Notes: generated by a model from the sequence alone, not told the origin. Shown: positions 1 to 11,967, counted from the first letter of the stretch. The stretch is DNA of 64,000 bases from Lumbricus terrestris (GCA_949752735.1 OX457036.1:4595624-4659623), one strand, 5' to 3'. Program-made: numbers and translations.

Positions 1-154
1 ATTGATGTGTATGTATATATATCGTGATTATGTGTGAACTGATGATTTGGGTTATATGAAGTTTGTGTATTCAGATCATGATTATATCGGACTCTTACGT
101 TATTTATGAGTGCGATGCATTATTTAGTTAAGTCTTACTGAATTGCTTAGTACG

Positions 155-644
155 TGTAATGGCTTGTGCTGAGTGATTTTGCATTTAGGCGTAGCATTGT
201 TCGTATAGTTCGTCGTCCCCGTTGGACTCCTCATGTTCTGGTGGGGGGGTATGTGAGTGTTAGCTACCTATTACCCCTCTGGGCTTCCTTACTTGGACTC
301 TCCTTGACTATGTGGGAGTTGAGGGAAGGGCAGGGCCTATTTAAAGGGCTACTACTGTGGGGGCTTGCTTCTTGTCGTGGGTCTACTCTGTGGTGTGTGT
401 TCGACTCCTGTTGAGCGTGGCGTGTGGTTCGTGTTCTACGACGTTTGTCTTCTTCGATTGCCGTCCCACCCCGTTGGTGAACTGGCCTACATCCGTCTTC
501 CTTTGGGCTCCGTTAGCCTGGTGTGTCTTCACGTCAGCTCTGTCGAATCAGCTGTATCGGTCGTACTTCATGTCAGCTTTGGGTAACGTTAACCTACTTC
601 TTGTCAGACTGCTCTGTTATTGAATAAATCGATGTTATTTTACA
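155..644 (+). mobile_element. Candidate solo LTR
   Basis: The segment begins TGTAATGG and ends TTTTACA, the usual TG...CA LTR boundaries. It contains a TATA-like TATTTAAA near 338 and an AATAAA near 622, about 20 bases before the proposed end, as in an LTR polyadenylation region. Flanking bases are GTACG before and TTACG after, a 5 bp target duplication with one mismatch. No internal retroelement coding sequence lies next to it, so a solo LTR left by recombination is the best reading. The short open frames inside it show no recognisable protein. Confidence 0.45.
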
Positions 645-819
645 TTACGGACCTGAGTATTACTCATCATCTCCTAGACTAGAGCAAGTGAACCCAACAA
701 TATTCACACGATAATTTAGAAAAGAGGGTGTTTTAAAATGTAGCATCAACGTCACGACCTGAAAGTATTGAACCATGCACGCATATTTAACACTAGCTGG
801 GGTACCCGGCGTTGACCGG

Positions 820-1415
820 GAAATTTAGGATTCGACCGCTCCCGGCCACAACCGTACCCCAAAACACCCCAACACACTCCGACCTCACCAGTGCAACACA
901 CATGAAATTTGGGCTTTCGGAAAAATTCCACTCCCACCCTCAAAAATCTCTCCCCACCTCACCACGCTCCACAACACCACCACACTCCGACCTCCACCGG
1001 CACGCCACCCGTGAAATTTGGGTTTTCTAAAAAATTTCCCATCACATCCCACCCCCCTCAATCCATCCCCCTCCCACCACACCCCATCTGCCCAAACCAC
1101 ACTCCAACCTCCACCGTTATTCCGCCCGTGAAATTTGGTTTTTAGAGAAAATTTCCCCTCTCACCTTCCACCCACACCCTCCCACCCCACCACACCCCAC
1201 TCCGCCCCAGCCAACCCAACCCACCCACTCCGACCTCCACCAGTACGCCACCCGTGAAATTTAGGTTTTCGATAAAATGTCCCCTCACCCACCCTACCCC
1301 AACCCATCCACCCCACCACACTCCGACCTCCATCGGTACGCTATCCGTGAAATTTGGGTTATCGGGAAAATTTCCTCCCCACCCCACACTCCCCCTCCAC
1401 CCCTGCCCCACACGG
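820..1415. repeat. Degenerate minisatellite, about 95-125 bp period
   Basis: Five spaced copies of a GTGAAATTTGGGTTTTC-like core occur near 901, 1010, 1128, 1253 and 1348. Each is followed by an AAAATTTCC-like element and a C-rich stretch containing CACTCCGACCTCCACC. Unit length varies from about 95 to 125 bp. The frames running through it on both strands are compositional and are not treated as genes. Confidence 0.8.
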
Positions 1416-1900
1416 CCGAGGTGTGTGTTGGGTGGAGGCGACGTGTCCCGTGTAAAAATCTGTCTAGCTATAACGTTTCAGATAAATAAGCTTGAAAATA
1501 TGCATTGGCAATTGATGAAAAAGTTGCGAAAATTATTTTTTTTTGGTCCCCACCCTGGCCCCCATGGTGGCAGAGATTCGCGAACCTCTCCACTGGGTGA
1601 CCCATGCCCAGACGGACACAGCAGTGAAGGTTTATAGTGAAAAGGTCAAAAACTGTTGAAATGCATCCCGGACAAACCGAACAGACAGACGGAATCTTCT
1701 CTTTATTTACGTAACGCTCTCGGAATGACACAGTTATCTGAAACAGTTACATGGAGGTGAGTGCGACTTATAGCATGCATGTGATGTATATTGACAAAAG
1801 AAAACGCTAAAACGGGTGTTTCAACGTGCCTGGGATATTTAGGTTAATTAGATGTATTATATGCGGATGCATTCCGAACTAGTTTACACCGAGTCATTGC
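1416..1900. other. Unassigned intergenic sequence
   Basis: High-complexity sequence with no open frame that looks like a protein, no clear terminal inverted repeats and no simple repeat. I see nothing I can name here. Confidence 0.5.
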
Positions 1901-2212
1901 AATCAAATACATGCCCTTATTCTTCTTCGGGTTCTCTGCATGCCCTTAGGCAGGTCCGAACGCAAAATGCCGCCACTCCATCCTCCCTTAGTTTCTGCAT
2001 GGTAGCCGTCCTGCATCATACAGTCAAGCACCATCTGTCTCGGGTCTTCTTTATGCTCTTTGCCCCTATATATTCTCTCCTCAATCACTCTGTCCATAGC
2101 AAAGAATCTCCTCTTATAGTGTGTGTCCAATCCATGTTCCTTGCCTTTCTTTTATCATTCCTATCAGTGCTCTTTCTTCTCCAATTTTTACATGCTCTTA
2201 AATGCAAATAAA
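1901..2212 (-). pseudogene. Non-LTR retrotransposon C-terminal remnant
   Basis: The minus-strand frame at 1903-2130 contains MDRVIEERIYRGK followed by RQMVLDCMMQDGYH. This has the general layout of the tail of LINE polyproteins: a small basic segment, then a short hydrophobic 'ML/D' segment beyond the reverse transcriptase. The match is only to that general pattern; no catalytic motif is present. The piece is short (75 codons) and has no companion domains, so it would be a dead fragment. It could also be a chance open frame. Confidence 0.35.
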
Positions 2213-2479
2213 TTGCATAGAATTATAATAGTACTCTCGAAATTCAGTTTTTGCACCGAAACCCCATTTCCAGCTTATTGCAGATCGGAAAAGGGAATCA
2301 CGTGGTGAGATCTGAAAGTTGTTCAAAGTTCATCCGAGTTACTATATTATAAACACCCTTTACAAAAGTTGTTTAGACAATATATATGTATATATATTAT
2401 ATCTTTTTCACAATGCGTATGCGATACACACATTATTACATGTATTTTATTCTGATGAAAGAAGCGTAATGTAATGCAA

Positions 2480-3112
2480 ATCTTACGAGAAAAAGAGACA
2501 GACAGACACACAGAGCAAGACAGACAAGGAGAGAGAAACGGACAGAGCAGAGAGAGAGGCAGGGAGGAAGAAATAAAGAAACAGAGAGAGATACTTGTGG
2601 ATGAAGACACGGACTGTATATATAAAGACTGAGAGAAAGCGAACAGATAAACAGACAGACAGATAATTTTATATAGATTTACAGACAAACAAACACATAT
2701 ACAGACACATAAACAGAGACACACGGACAAACAGAAACGCAAAAACATAGAAAAACTTACACACATACAAACATACTCACAGACAAACAGAAACGCAGAC
2801 GCACAGAGAGAGACATGAACGAAGACACACATACACACAGAGAGAAATAGACAAACAGGTCAGACAACCACAGACTTATATCTGCAGACTCACAAGAATA
2901 AAACCATATCAAGCGACAAAGTACACCAAACCATGGGTCACAGAATGCGTCCCAGTTAAAGAGAAACCCACCACCAGACACGCACACATACACACAGTCA
3001 TACCCAGGCAGACGCAGCCATACCAAGGCAAACAGGTCAGCTGACAAGCAGGCAAACAGCAAGAAGTGCACTGCGCAAACAACAACAACAATATGCGGCA
3101 ACACAATCGAGG
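2480..3112. repeat. AGAC/ACAG-rich simple-sequence tract
   Basis: Purine-rich low-complexity DNA dominated by GACA, AGAGAG and ACACA words. The apparent cysteine-, serine- and leucine-rich proteins on the minus strand are translations of this repeat and are not annotated as genes. Confidence 0.85.
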
Positions 3113-3238
3113 TTGAGAACAAAGTCTAAAGTCGGTGGCAGACGAGGCACCGATGGTTCTCATTTCAGTCGCAGATGCCAAGAGATGAGGACGAAGACCC
3201 TGCTGCTGAGGATGGAACGAAGAATCGATCATCCGCAG

Positions 3239-3292
3239 AGCTTACTTACTTATTTACTTACTTACCAATTTGCTTACTTACTCACTTGCCTA
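3239..3292. repeat. (ACTT)n microsatellite
   Basis: Imperfect tandem ACTT units, interrupted by TATTT and AATTTG. Confidence 0.8.
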
Positions 3293-3866
3293 AACTTGAA
3301 GTTCGATGGAAGCACGTGGGAAGCGTCACATCACATGGTACGGAATTTATCTCTGTCTCTTTCAAGATTCTATTACGATTGACATATTAATTACGAGTAT
3401 TATAATGGCCATTGTTTAGGTTTTGAAGCATGTTTATATAATATTATAGCGCCTCTGTTTAGTTTTATAAAGTGGACATATTTAATTTTTTGAATGAATG
3501 AGCAAACATGCACATGCAAATAATTATATAAATAATATTTATTTTCCTTTGTTCATTGTGCTGTCATGCCGATTTCTGTACTCGATGTTGGGGTACCAGT
3601 GGAACAAATACACAGGAAAAGCCTATCTGAAGTAGGCTAAGAAGATAATCGTAATCTCGAAACTTCTACAGCGCCCACAAAAGCCAAGTCGCGGGAACCA
3701 GCTTATTCACAGGCACCATTGTATATAACACTCCTAGTATAACACGCATCTAATATAACACGCATCTCGTATATAACACGCATCTTGTATAAGACGAATC
3801 GAGCACCTTCATGCCATCATGTTCGCATACCTCAGACCCACAACTGTCGCCTTACACTCTCCTTAC
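3293..3866. other. Intergenic DNA with a short TATAACACGCATCT array
   Basis: AT-rich sequence with no recognisable gene. At about 3722-3795 the word TATAACACGCATCT recurs three to four times at spacings of about 15-20 bp, a small young tandem array. Confidence 0.5.
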
Positions 3867-3867
3867 C

Positions 3868-4013
<146 letters not shown>

Positions 4014-4159
4014 CGAAAATTGCTTTCTCTCCTTGCGAAATTAGATGTGGCGTTGCCATGGCGACCGTCTCAGCAACGGCCAACCTCCCTTCAACAGTCG
4101 TCGCCCGATGCTGACCGCCGTCGCATCGACCGTTTATTTATTCAACTACAGCTCAGCAT

Positions 4160-4525
4160 CCGACAGAACTGCCGCCTCCTCCACCTCCTCATCCTACTCC
4201 TCCTTGTCCTCCTTTTCCTACTCCTTGACCTCCTCCCCTTGTCCTCATCCTCCTACTTCTCATTCTCCTCCTCCTCTTCCTCCTTCCTCCTCCCTTCCTT
4301 CTCCCTCTCTCCTCCTTGACCTCCTCCTTATCCTCTTTTTCCTCCTCCTCCTCCTTGACCTCCTTCTCCTTGTCTTCATCCTTCTTGTCCTCTTTTCTCA
4401 TCTTTCTCCTCCTCCTCCTCCTCCTCCTCCTCCTCCTCTTCCTCCTCCCTCCTTCCTTCCTCCTCCCTCTCTCCTTCTTCTTCTCCTTCTCTTTCTCCTC
4501 ATCCAATCCTCCTCTCTCTCTCTTC
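4160..4525. repeat. CCT/CTT polypyrimidine tract
   Basis: About 365 bp of nearly pure pyrimidine on the plus strand, made of CCT and CTT triplets, with a perfect run of CTCs near 4408-4437. Such homopurine/homopyrimidine DNA can form triplexes. The encoded Ser/Pro/Leu-rich and Lys/Arg/Glu-rich frames are not genes. Confidence 0.92.
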
Positions 4526-4664
4526 CTCTTTCTCTTCGGCCGCTCACCGACCGGGCGACCGACGGACCTTACTTCGATGCAGTGGGCACAAATCGCTACC
4601 AATGCTGCGAAATTGGTTCCGATTTCACTTAATTGTTTTTAGACGATTCATGACTGTTGTTGTT

Positions 4665-4985
4665 GATGTTTGTCTCTGCTGTTTTTATTGCTGGTGTTGT
4701 TATTATTATTACCATTTGTTACCAGAGGTATCAGATGAAAATAATAATATTATTATTAATAATGATAATAATAATAATTATAACAATTATAATTATTATA
4801 ATTATTATTTTTATTTCAATTAATATTATTACTGTATTATTATTATCATGATCATCATCATTGTTTTCATTGCTATTATTATTATTGTAGCTGTTATTGC
4901 TATTATTACTATTTTTAATAATAATACTCATCATCGTCATCAACAGCAGCAGCAATAAGAACAACATTATCAGCTTCACCATCAA
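4665..4985. repeat. ATT/AAT trinucleotide-rich tract
   Basis: Interrupted ATT/AAT triplets with GTT, CATCAT and CAGCAG variants. Open frames on both strands (Asn- or Ile-rich) are products of the repeat. Confidence 0.85.
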
Positions 4986-5099
4986 CAACAAAGCAACAAA
5001 ACGACGAAAACGAGGACGGCGCCTCAGTGAGGTCAGGGTATAGAAAGAAAGAAATGGGAGAATAAAAATCTGAAAGCTATATTCATGAGAAAACTTGAT

Positions 5100-5480
5100 G
5101 AAAAAATACGACATTTATTGAATCGATGAACAGAAAAAATATGATGATGTTGACAAAACAGTTCTTAGTAAAGACAGAAATTTCGCATCTCGGACACATT
5201 TTCATCCACTGACTACAGTCTCCGGAACTTGTTTCACCTGGGCCAGATTTTACTTCACGCCGCCCTGCATACCGTCCGCCAGGATAGACGGGCAATAAAT
5301 TTGGTCGGTCAACTCCTGGGATTTTGTCCGGCGCTTTCCCGCCAGGAATTGTGGAAATCGAATCGTGGAGCTGGAGAGTGATTCGATGAAATTTAAAGAT
5401 GATGGTGATAGTGCGAGGGATGTTGGACGCCATTTATCTTCAATGTCCCTCCAGGATATCAGCGGTTATACAGGAACGGC
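5100..5480. other. Unique noncoding block, possible conserved element
   Basis: A high-complexity, GC-balanced island between two microsatellites. It contains GGGCAATAAATTTGG near 5290 and GCCATTTATCTTC near 5429, which resemble AT-rich homeodomain (Hox/Cdx) sites. No protein is recognised in its minus-strand open frame (5083-5433). A regulatory role is inference only, from complexity and the nearby Hox gene. Confidence 0.3.
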
Positions 5481-5537
5481 CTACGATTTAAATTACTAAA
5501 CGCCGTCTATATACATGTAGCCTTATGTTATGGTGCT

Positions 5538-5935
5538 GTGCCATACTATGCCATACTATTATACTATACAATACCATACAATACCATACTATTCAATGCC
5601 ATACTATGCCACGCTATAACTATGCCATGCCATACCATACCATACCATACGACACCATACCATGCCATACCATATCATACCATACCATATACCATACCAT
5701 ATAATACAATACAATACAATGCCTTGCCATACCATACCATTCCACACTGCACTGCACTGCACTACCAGTAACACTGCACTGCACTATACTGTATACGCTA
5801 CACTACCATACACTACACTATACTTTTCTATACTATGCTATGACTACTAAAGTAGGCTATATTTCCGCTATACTATACTATGCCATACTCTTCCATACCA
5901 TGCTCCAATGCTCTATGCTATATATTCGACAATTC
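5538..5935. repeat. ACCAT/ACTAT pentanucleotide array
   Basis: About 400 bp of variants of a five-base unit (CATAC, TATAC, CACTG), which give Tyr/His/Ile-rich pseudo-proteins. The hAT-like element starting at 5944 has inserted into its right part. Confidence 0.9.
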
Positions 5936-5943
5936 ACTATACT

Positions 5944-7106
5944 CATGGGCGCCGACTCTGCGAGGCCCGTGAGTGCTCAGCACCACCAGAAATTGGCCAT
6001 GCGAGGCCCGCCTATGCATGGGCACCACCAGAAATCCGCCAACAAGACGTGCTTTTTATTATATTATTTCTCTGTTGGCATTGCTTATCTATAAAAATCA
6101 TTGCGTCTTTTACATAATTATTGTCTTCTATCTCAGTTAGTTTACCTTACTATTAGGCCTACTCCAGTTTTACCCCGTCCGGTAGTCATAACTCCATATG
6201 AACACGAGGAAACCCTCAAAAACCTGCTCATTCGATCCGCTTCAGTCATTTTTTTTTATTACGGACTAACTTAAGGCGACGATTTGAATGACTGTTTCTT
6301 TTTATTGTACATGCTAGGTTATAATGATCCTCACTGCGCGAGAGTCACCTCCTAGCTTCACAAAAACTGGATATTGTTTTGTCTGCGTTAGCAAATCAGC
6401 CCTGACTAAATTGACTGTGAAAACTATTTGAAAAACTAACTTTAATATTGGCTCACTAAATAGTTGTTAATGTAGACAGAATTGTTTGATTTATTGCGCA
6501 AAATTTGAGTCTGTTGATTGTTGACCTAATTAGGGGGAGAGTGCTACAAGATGCCCATGCTAACGAAGATTGTGCTTTTCTTCTGTGTGGATTCCAAGAG
6601 AAGTACATGTTGACCCAAAGAGTGATTTTTTAAGCAATTGGGAAGAACATTTATTGAAGTCTTAAATCATATCTTTAAACAGTGAAATAATGGGAAATTT
6701 TTATGAGATAGCCTAACAGCTTAAAATGTCACTATTTCATGCTGTGTGGAAATTTGTTTAAACAACTGCGGGGATGCTTTTGAAGTCTTAAACCACGACA
6801 AGTTCGTAAAAATGACGTAAAAGTTATAGCCTAAGATGCTACCATCGCACTGTGGCAAGAAAAAAATTCGAAAATGGTTAGGAGCACATCCCTTCCCCAG
6901 GCCCTTCGGCCCTTCCTTGCTCGGCGATCGTCTTTTGACCGCGAGTTCGTCCCCTAAAACCATGAACAAGTCTCCGCCTATGAACATAGGTAATTTCAAT
7001 AACTCTCCTAACAGAAAAGGCTCAAAAAAAATTTTCGCGCTCACGCGCCGATTTTTTCCACATTCCTTTGGGCACTCACACTCTTCGGGTCAACTCGGCG
7101 CCTATG
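5944..7106. mobile_element. Non-autonomous hAT-like element, 1,163 bp
   Basis: The left end reads CATGGGCGCCGACTC and the right end ...AACTCGGCGCCTATG, imperfect inverted repeats. Both sides carry a perfect 8 bp target duplication, ACTATACT (5936-5943 and 7107-7114). An 8 bp duplication with short inverted ends is typical of the hAT superfamily (P-like elements also make 8 bp). No transposase is readable inside; the frame at 6721-7044 minus is not recognisable. The target site is inside the pentanucleotide array to the left. Confidence 0.85.
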
Positions 7107-7114
7107 ACTATACT

Positions 7115-7660
7115 AATAATACTATATATGCACTACTGCAGGATATTGTGTTATTTATTGTCAATTTTTCCAGCGTTATTTATTTTTCATTATGCGTCAT
7201 ATTTTATTCTATTACAACTGACCTGTAATAACTTGCGGCGAGAAAATCGCGCTAAATAATCCATTAGCCGGGTTACCGTATCTATGGAAACGATACAACG
7301 GCGTATTACTACTCGTCACCGGACTATTTTCTGCGGACGAAGGCTCTTCTGTTAAAAATTGATGTACTTAGGCCTCTGATAAGATTTCGACCAATACTAT
7401 ATCCACACAAAGCGAAGTATTATAATAATTTTTATATGCTGCTTCAAGGATATCGTGAAAATGGCTTCACTATAAGATTTATCGCCGTATAGTGGTTATT
7501 TCTTAACATCCTTTTAGCATCATTATTAATTTGTAAACTAGTAATCACACGATCAAACAATGAATATAATGGCAACAAAATGAAACAATGGTAATCGCGA
7601 TGAAAAACGGCAATAATGAAAAAATGATATTATGAAAGCAATTGTATTGTTAAACTGATA
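7115..7660. other. AT-rich intergenic sequence
   Basis: No gene, inverted repeat or array recognised. It runs into the GAT microsatellite on the right. Confidence 0.5.
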
Positions 7661-7667
7661 TTAATGA

Positions 7668-7885
7668 AAGACAATAATGGTAAAATGATGATAATAAAGA
7701 TGAAAATGATAATGAGTATTACTGTTGATGATGACGATGATTGATGACCAGTGAGGATAGCAATTACGACGATGACGAAGACAGGGACGATGATGATGAT
7801 GACGATGACGATGGCAAAGACGATGACGATGATGATGATGACGATGATGATGATGACGACGACGACGACGACAACGACGCCATGG
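7668..7885. repeat. GAT/GAC trinucleotide tract
   Basis: Interrupted GATGATGAC triplets that would encode poly-aspartate on the plus strand. Judged a microsatellite because the frame has no flanking protein-like sequence. Confidence 0.85.
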
Positions 7886-8024
7886 TAGGAACCCCGAGCA
7901 AGTCCGCCACTCACAATAATTGCTTATGCGCTTCGAACGTGAATCTTCGATTCAGGGTCCGCGCTGTAGTTGGGAGCGCTTCTAAGTATAAATCTTCATT
8001 GGGCGCTATTGAATGTGCACATTC

Positions 8025-8104
8025 ATACATACATACATACATACATACATGCATGCATGCATGCATGCATGCATACATACATTTATACATACAATACATA
8101 CATA
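8025..8104. repeat. (CATA)n microsatellite, left part
   Basis: CATA and CATG tetranucleotides. The array is split from its right part (9343-9780) by an inserted hAT-like element. Confidence 0.93.
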
Positions 8105-9342
8105 CAGGGCCTCCGACAGGGGGGCTACTGGGGCCATTTGGCCCCAGGCCTCACTTGATAAAGGGCCTCGGAATTTCGGAATTACAGAATTATTTGTAAT
8201 AAATAACTACTTAATTCAGTAAATCCCTATTAATTTTCAAGCATTAATTTATTTAAATGGAGAATTACAGAACAAAGGAGTTATTCATTGAAATGTAGGG
8301 CTATACAAATTCTAATAATTTCGGGTCTAAATCATTGACGTTAAATAATTGCAAACTGTAGACAAATTTTTCATAAATCTGTTATTAGTTGTAAAACTGA
8401 AAACTTGTCAACACTCAACAGTCTAAACTTTATAGTACCTCGTTACTCGTAGTCATAAGTCAAACACTCGAACCTAAATAATTTTTAATATGAATATATT
8501 ATAGCCTAATCATCCGATACCCTGTGGATAGTGTAGCTTACACAGTACACTATAGGCTACTATAGCTATAGAGGCCCATACATATTCTTACTTTCTTAGT
8601 CTCTTAGTGCGGTGGTGTAACCAGGAGTTGGGGTTTGGGGCAGTGTAGAAAATGAATGTGGTGGTGGACGAATTCGAGGGGAATGAGGCCGATGAGGGCA
8701 CGATTAGGGGCTTTGTTCTTAACTTAGGAAATAGATATTTAATCTATATTAAAATAGTTTTAACAATATCAGTCAATTTGACAAAATTGACCACGATGTC
8801 AATTTTATTGAAAACATAGCAAATATTCCCCCTAACTATTAGTCTATTGTATTACATATAAATATTATTTTAACTTAATCTCATAGGCTGCAGAGAGATG
8901 AAGAGATCATTCGAAAGTGGACATGAGAAACGAAGGAAATTGGCTCGACAAAAGGAAGCTGCTTCAGCAAGCCGAAAATTTCAAATTTCTTTGCATATCC
9001 TGATAATAGCAATAGGCTCAGCCAGACAGAAGATCTTCGAGAAATAAATATATCACAAACAGAAAGTGACCTTCAAGAGACTTTGATGACTGTAACAAAC
9101 GTGACTGATACAGAATGGAGTTTTGAACTAAGAAAATGTAATTGTACAGCATTTAACAATTGACAATGTAGGCCTATCAGATAATTCAAATAGTTTTATT
9201 TTAAATCCTTCAAATGTTATGAGACATGTTGACATTGAAGCAGGATCTCATAGCGATTCAGAATTTCGACGTAGATTATTAATTGAGAAGGCCTTGAAAA
9301 TTAGTTGTGGCCCTGGGCCTCCAAATCCTGTCCGAGGCCCTG
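8105..9342. mobile_element. hAT-like element with transposase remnant, 1,238 bp
   Basis: The left end is CAGGGCCTCCGACAGG and the right end CCTGTCCGAGGCCCTG, near-perfect inverted repeats. The flanking 8 bp is CATACATA on both sides, which fits an 8 bp duplication but is weakened by the target being a CATA microsatellite. CAGGGCC...-type ends plus an 8 bp duplication are typical of hAT elements. A decayed transposase N-terminus on the plus strand inside supports this. Confidence 0.85.
8898..9164 (+). pseudogene. Decayed hAT transposase N-terminus
   Basis: From the ATG at 8898 the frame reads MKRSFESGHEKRRKLARQ. This matches the start common to many hAT/zinc-finger-MYM-like transposases, a 'K-SG-EKR-K' opening that precedes the BED or TTF-type zinc finger. 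The frame then closes at about 9045. A protein-like acidic continuation (LSQTEDLREI...) is readable one base out of frame to about 9164, so at least one frameshift is present. No zinc finger, DDE residues or dimerisation domain remain. It lies inside the terminal repeats at 8105 and 9342 and cannot encode a working transposase. Confidence 0.55.
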
Positions 9343-9780
9343 CATACATACATACATATACATACAAACATACATATATACACACATACATACATACATA
9401 CATACATACATACATACATACATACATACATACATACATACATACATACATACATACATACATGCAAACATACATACATACATACATACATGCATGCATA
9501 CATACATACATACATACATACATACATACATACATACATACATACATGCATACATACATACATACATACATACATACATACATACATACATACATGCATA
9601 CATACATACATACATACATACATACATACATACATGCATACATACATACATACATACATGCAAACATACATATATACATACATACATACATACATACATA
9701 CATACGTACGTACGTACGTACGTACGCACGTACGCACGCACATTCGTACATGCGTACAAGCATACCTACATACATACATA
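9343..9780. repeat. (CATA)n microsatellite, right part
   Basis: About 430 bp of CATA units with CATG, AAACA and CGTA variants clustered at the right end. It gives long spurious frames in all phases (Thr-Tyr-Ile-His and Met-Tyr-Val-Cys repeats). Confidence 0.97.
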
Positions 9781-10430
9781 TTTATGCAATTTTTTATTTG
9801 CTTATTTCTTTTGTCATAAGTAGCCCAATGTTTTGCAAGTTGATATTTCTGTTCGGACAGCTGCTTCTTCTAATCTCATTCTGTTTACATGAAACACCTT
9901 TTCAACTATCTTCCTCTCGTTATATATTCCCATGTCTTACACCATAGTGGAATGACATTGTGAATGGAACATCTGCAGCGTTCAAATACTTATTATATGC
10001 GCGCTCGAAAAGGAAGATAATTTATTGTAAATTTTAATTGCGTGAACTACCCTTGCAAATTCAATATAATATTACGATCAGCTTAGAAACTGCTGTCGGT
10101 TTGTGTGTCTACCTGTCCCTGTCGTTCTCTTCTTTAAATGCGCTGAAGAATTATTATTATGCAATGGATGGACGTTCAATTGCAAATTCGAGTCGTGTTC
10201 CTTTTATATATGACATGATTAAAGTCATTTTAAGGTGTCTTATTATAAGAAGACCGTGTGAACGGTTAGATAACCTATACTATATTTGCACACCCCTTTT
10301 AAGTATTATATTTGGAGTATGAGTGACAGCAGAAGCAGGCAATTACAAATATTATTGCATTTATACCTTCAAAATGTCGTGAAAGGCCTGTTCATGCTGC
10401 GTGAAGTGAAGACGCATGTTTGACCACAAC
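9781..10430. other. Unassigned intergenic sequence
   Basis: AT-rich and of moderate complexity. The plus frame at 10038-10322 (94 codons) has no recognisable domain. I see no repeat or regulatory structure. Confidence 0.5.
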
Positions 10431-10435
10431 AGTTA

Positions 10436-10785
10436 CTGTTACTCTGTCACTTTGTGTAATAATCTCTCTCATTCTCTCTGTTTGTTTATGTCTGTATACT
10501 TGTTTCTATCTCTCTGTCTGGTTATATCTCTCAGTGTCTCTCTTTGTCAGTCAGTCTGTTTCTATGCCTCTGTCTTTTTCTCGCTACCGACTGTCTACCT
10601 GACTCTCTCAATCTTTTCCTGACTCATGCACTCTTTCTCTCTTTGGCTCTGTCGGTCTGTGTGTCCACCTATCCCTGTCTTTCTGTCTGCCTGTGTCGCA
10701 CGATATCTTTCTGACTGCATGTCTCACACAGTCTCCTTCCGTCTGCCTGTCTACCTCTCCCTTGCCTCTCCAACTCTCCGGGGCC
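10436..10785. repeat. CTGT/TCTC-rich simple-sequence tract
   Basis: Degenerate CTCT, TGTCTG and TCTGTC words. Short Leu/Ser/Cys-rich frames here are not genes. Confidence 0.8.
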
Positions 10786-10789
10786 GTCA

Positions 10790-11115
10790 TCAATAAGACG
10801 GGTCGCACTAAATCACGGACGATCCCTGTCAGGACCGCATGACTTGTCCAACAATTGATTGAGACGGATGACCGACGAGTGACGTTTCATTAAGAGATTG
10901 CGTACACAGTCAAACCTGTTATACGTGGACTTCTTCTTTTCGCCATCCTAATTCCGTGGATCTGCACCGATCCAATATGAAATGCTAATGAAATGGACGC
11001 GATGGTTTTTCTCTGGCGAGAGATGGATCTCTCTAATCAGGCGCAACATGCAAATCATGACGACATGCAGCAGTAATGTAATCGAGGGTGAATGCAAATG
11101 AGCGTCCTAACGCGA
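10790..11115. promoter_or_regulatory. Candidate developmental enhancer with octamers
   Basis: A unique, complex island between simple repeats. Two perfect ATGCAAAT octamers (POU-type sites) lie at 11048-11055 and 11092-11099. AT-rich homeodomain-like cores are nearby: CAATTGATTGAG around 10852, GCTAATGAAATGG around 10982 and CTCTAATCAGG around 11032. There is no open frame of note. The enhancer reading is inferred from site clustering and Hox proximity. Confidence 0.3.
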
Positions 11116-11127
11116 AAATGGTGTATA

Positions 11128-11212
11128 CATTGTATTGTATTGTATTGCATTGTATTGCATTGCATTGTATTGCATTTCATTATACTGTATTGTATTGAAT
11201 TGTATTGCTGGT
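11128..11212. repeat. (GTATT)n/(GCATT)n pentanucleotide repeat
   Basis: About 17 units of GTATT and GCATT. The minus-strand Asn/Gln/Met-rich frame is its translation. Confidence 0.9.
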
Positions 11213-11324
11213 TTTCTACTACATTGTTTTGTGTATGAACATTTGTAACACAAATGCATATAAGCTTACAGACAGCATACATATACTGCGTCATTCTAAA
11301 ATCGCGAGAAATGAGCAACGGCTC

Positions 11325-11612
11325 AGAAATGTAGACAGACAATCAGGAAGACAAGCAAAAAGACAGACAGATAATCGGAAAGACGGAGAGAGAGAGAGAG
11401 AGAGAGAGACAAATATGTAGAAGGAGCAGAAAGAAAGACAACGAGAAGAGAGTCAGACGTGTAGACAGTGAAATAAATATGTAATTTTTTATGTACATAC
11501 TTGCGTATTGACAGAGAGACAGGCGTGCAAACAGACATAGATACAGACAGATAGACAGACAGATAGAGACAGAAAGTCAGACACACACAGACAGACATAA
11601 AGACGGATAGAA
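11325..11612. repeat. AGAC/GA-rich simple-sequence tract
   Basis: Two purine-rich blocks of AGACAG and AGAG units, separated by about 50 bp of AT-rich sequence. Confidence 0.85.
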
Positions 11613-11759
11613 AAATCCGAGCTGTATTATTATTCTGCCCTTTGATCCGAATCACCTGTTCTGCTTTGCTGCTGTGATCGCAGTAATAATAGCTTCGGCT
11701 GACCTTTGACCCAACACGAGTCAGCCGAACACGCGCCGTCTGGTGGCCATTAGGGTTAG

Positions 11760-11840
11760 CCACCACTGCCACCACCGCCACCACCACTGCCACCACCACC
11801 ACCGCTGCCACCACCACCACTGCCACCACCACTGCCACCG
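11760..11840. repeat. (CCA)n trinucleotide repeat
   Basis: CACCACTGCCACCACC-type units. The poly-His and poly-Val frames across it are artefacts. Confidence 0.9.
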
Positions 11841-11967
11841 CAGAGGTAATCTTCGGCCCCTGAAATCCGGTCTCATTCGGTCTCAGCCGCAGACCGAAAA
11901 ACGATCCGCTAAGTGTAAGAGATTCTGAACTTCGACCGATGCAGTTTATTGGAACTACTGCACGGTG

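Noticed and set aside
9219..9947. Long frames of 150-242 codons on both strands
   Set aside because: They are translations of the CATA microsatellite (Thr-Tyr-Ile-His or Met-Tyr-Val-Cys repeats) in all phases.
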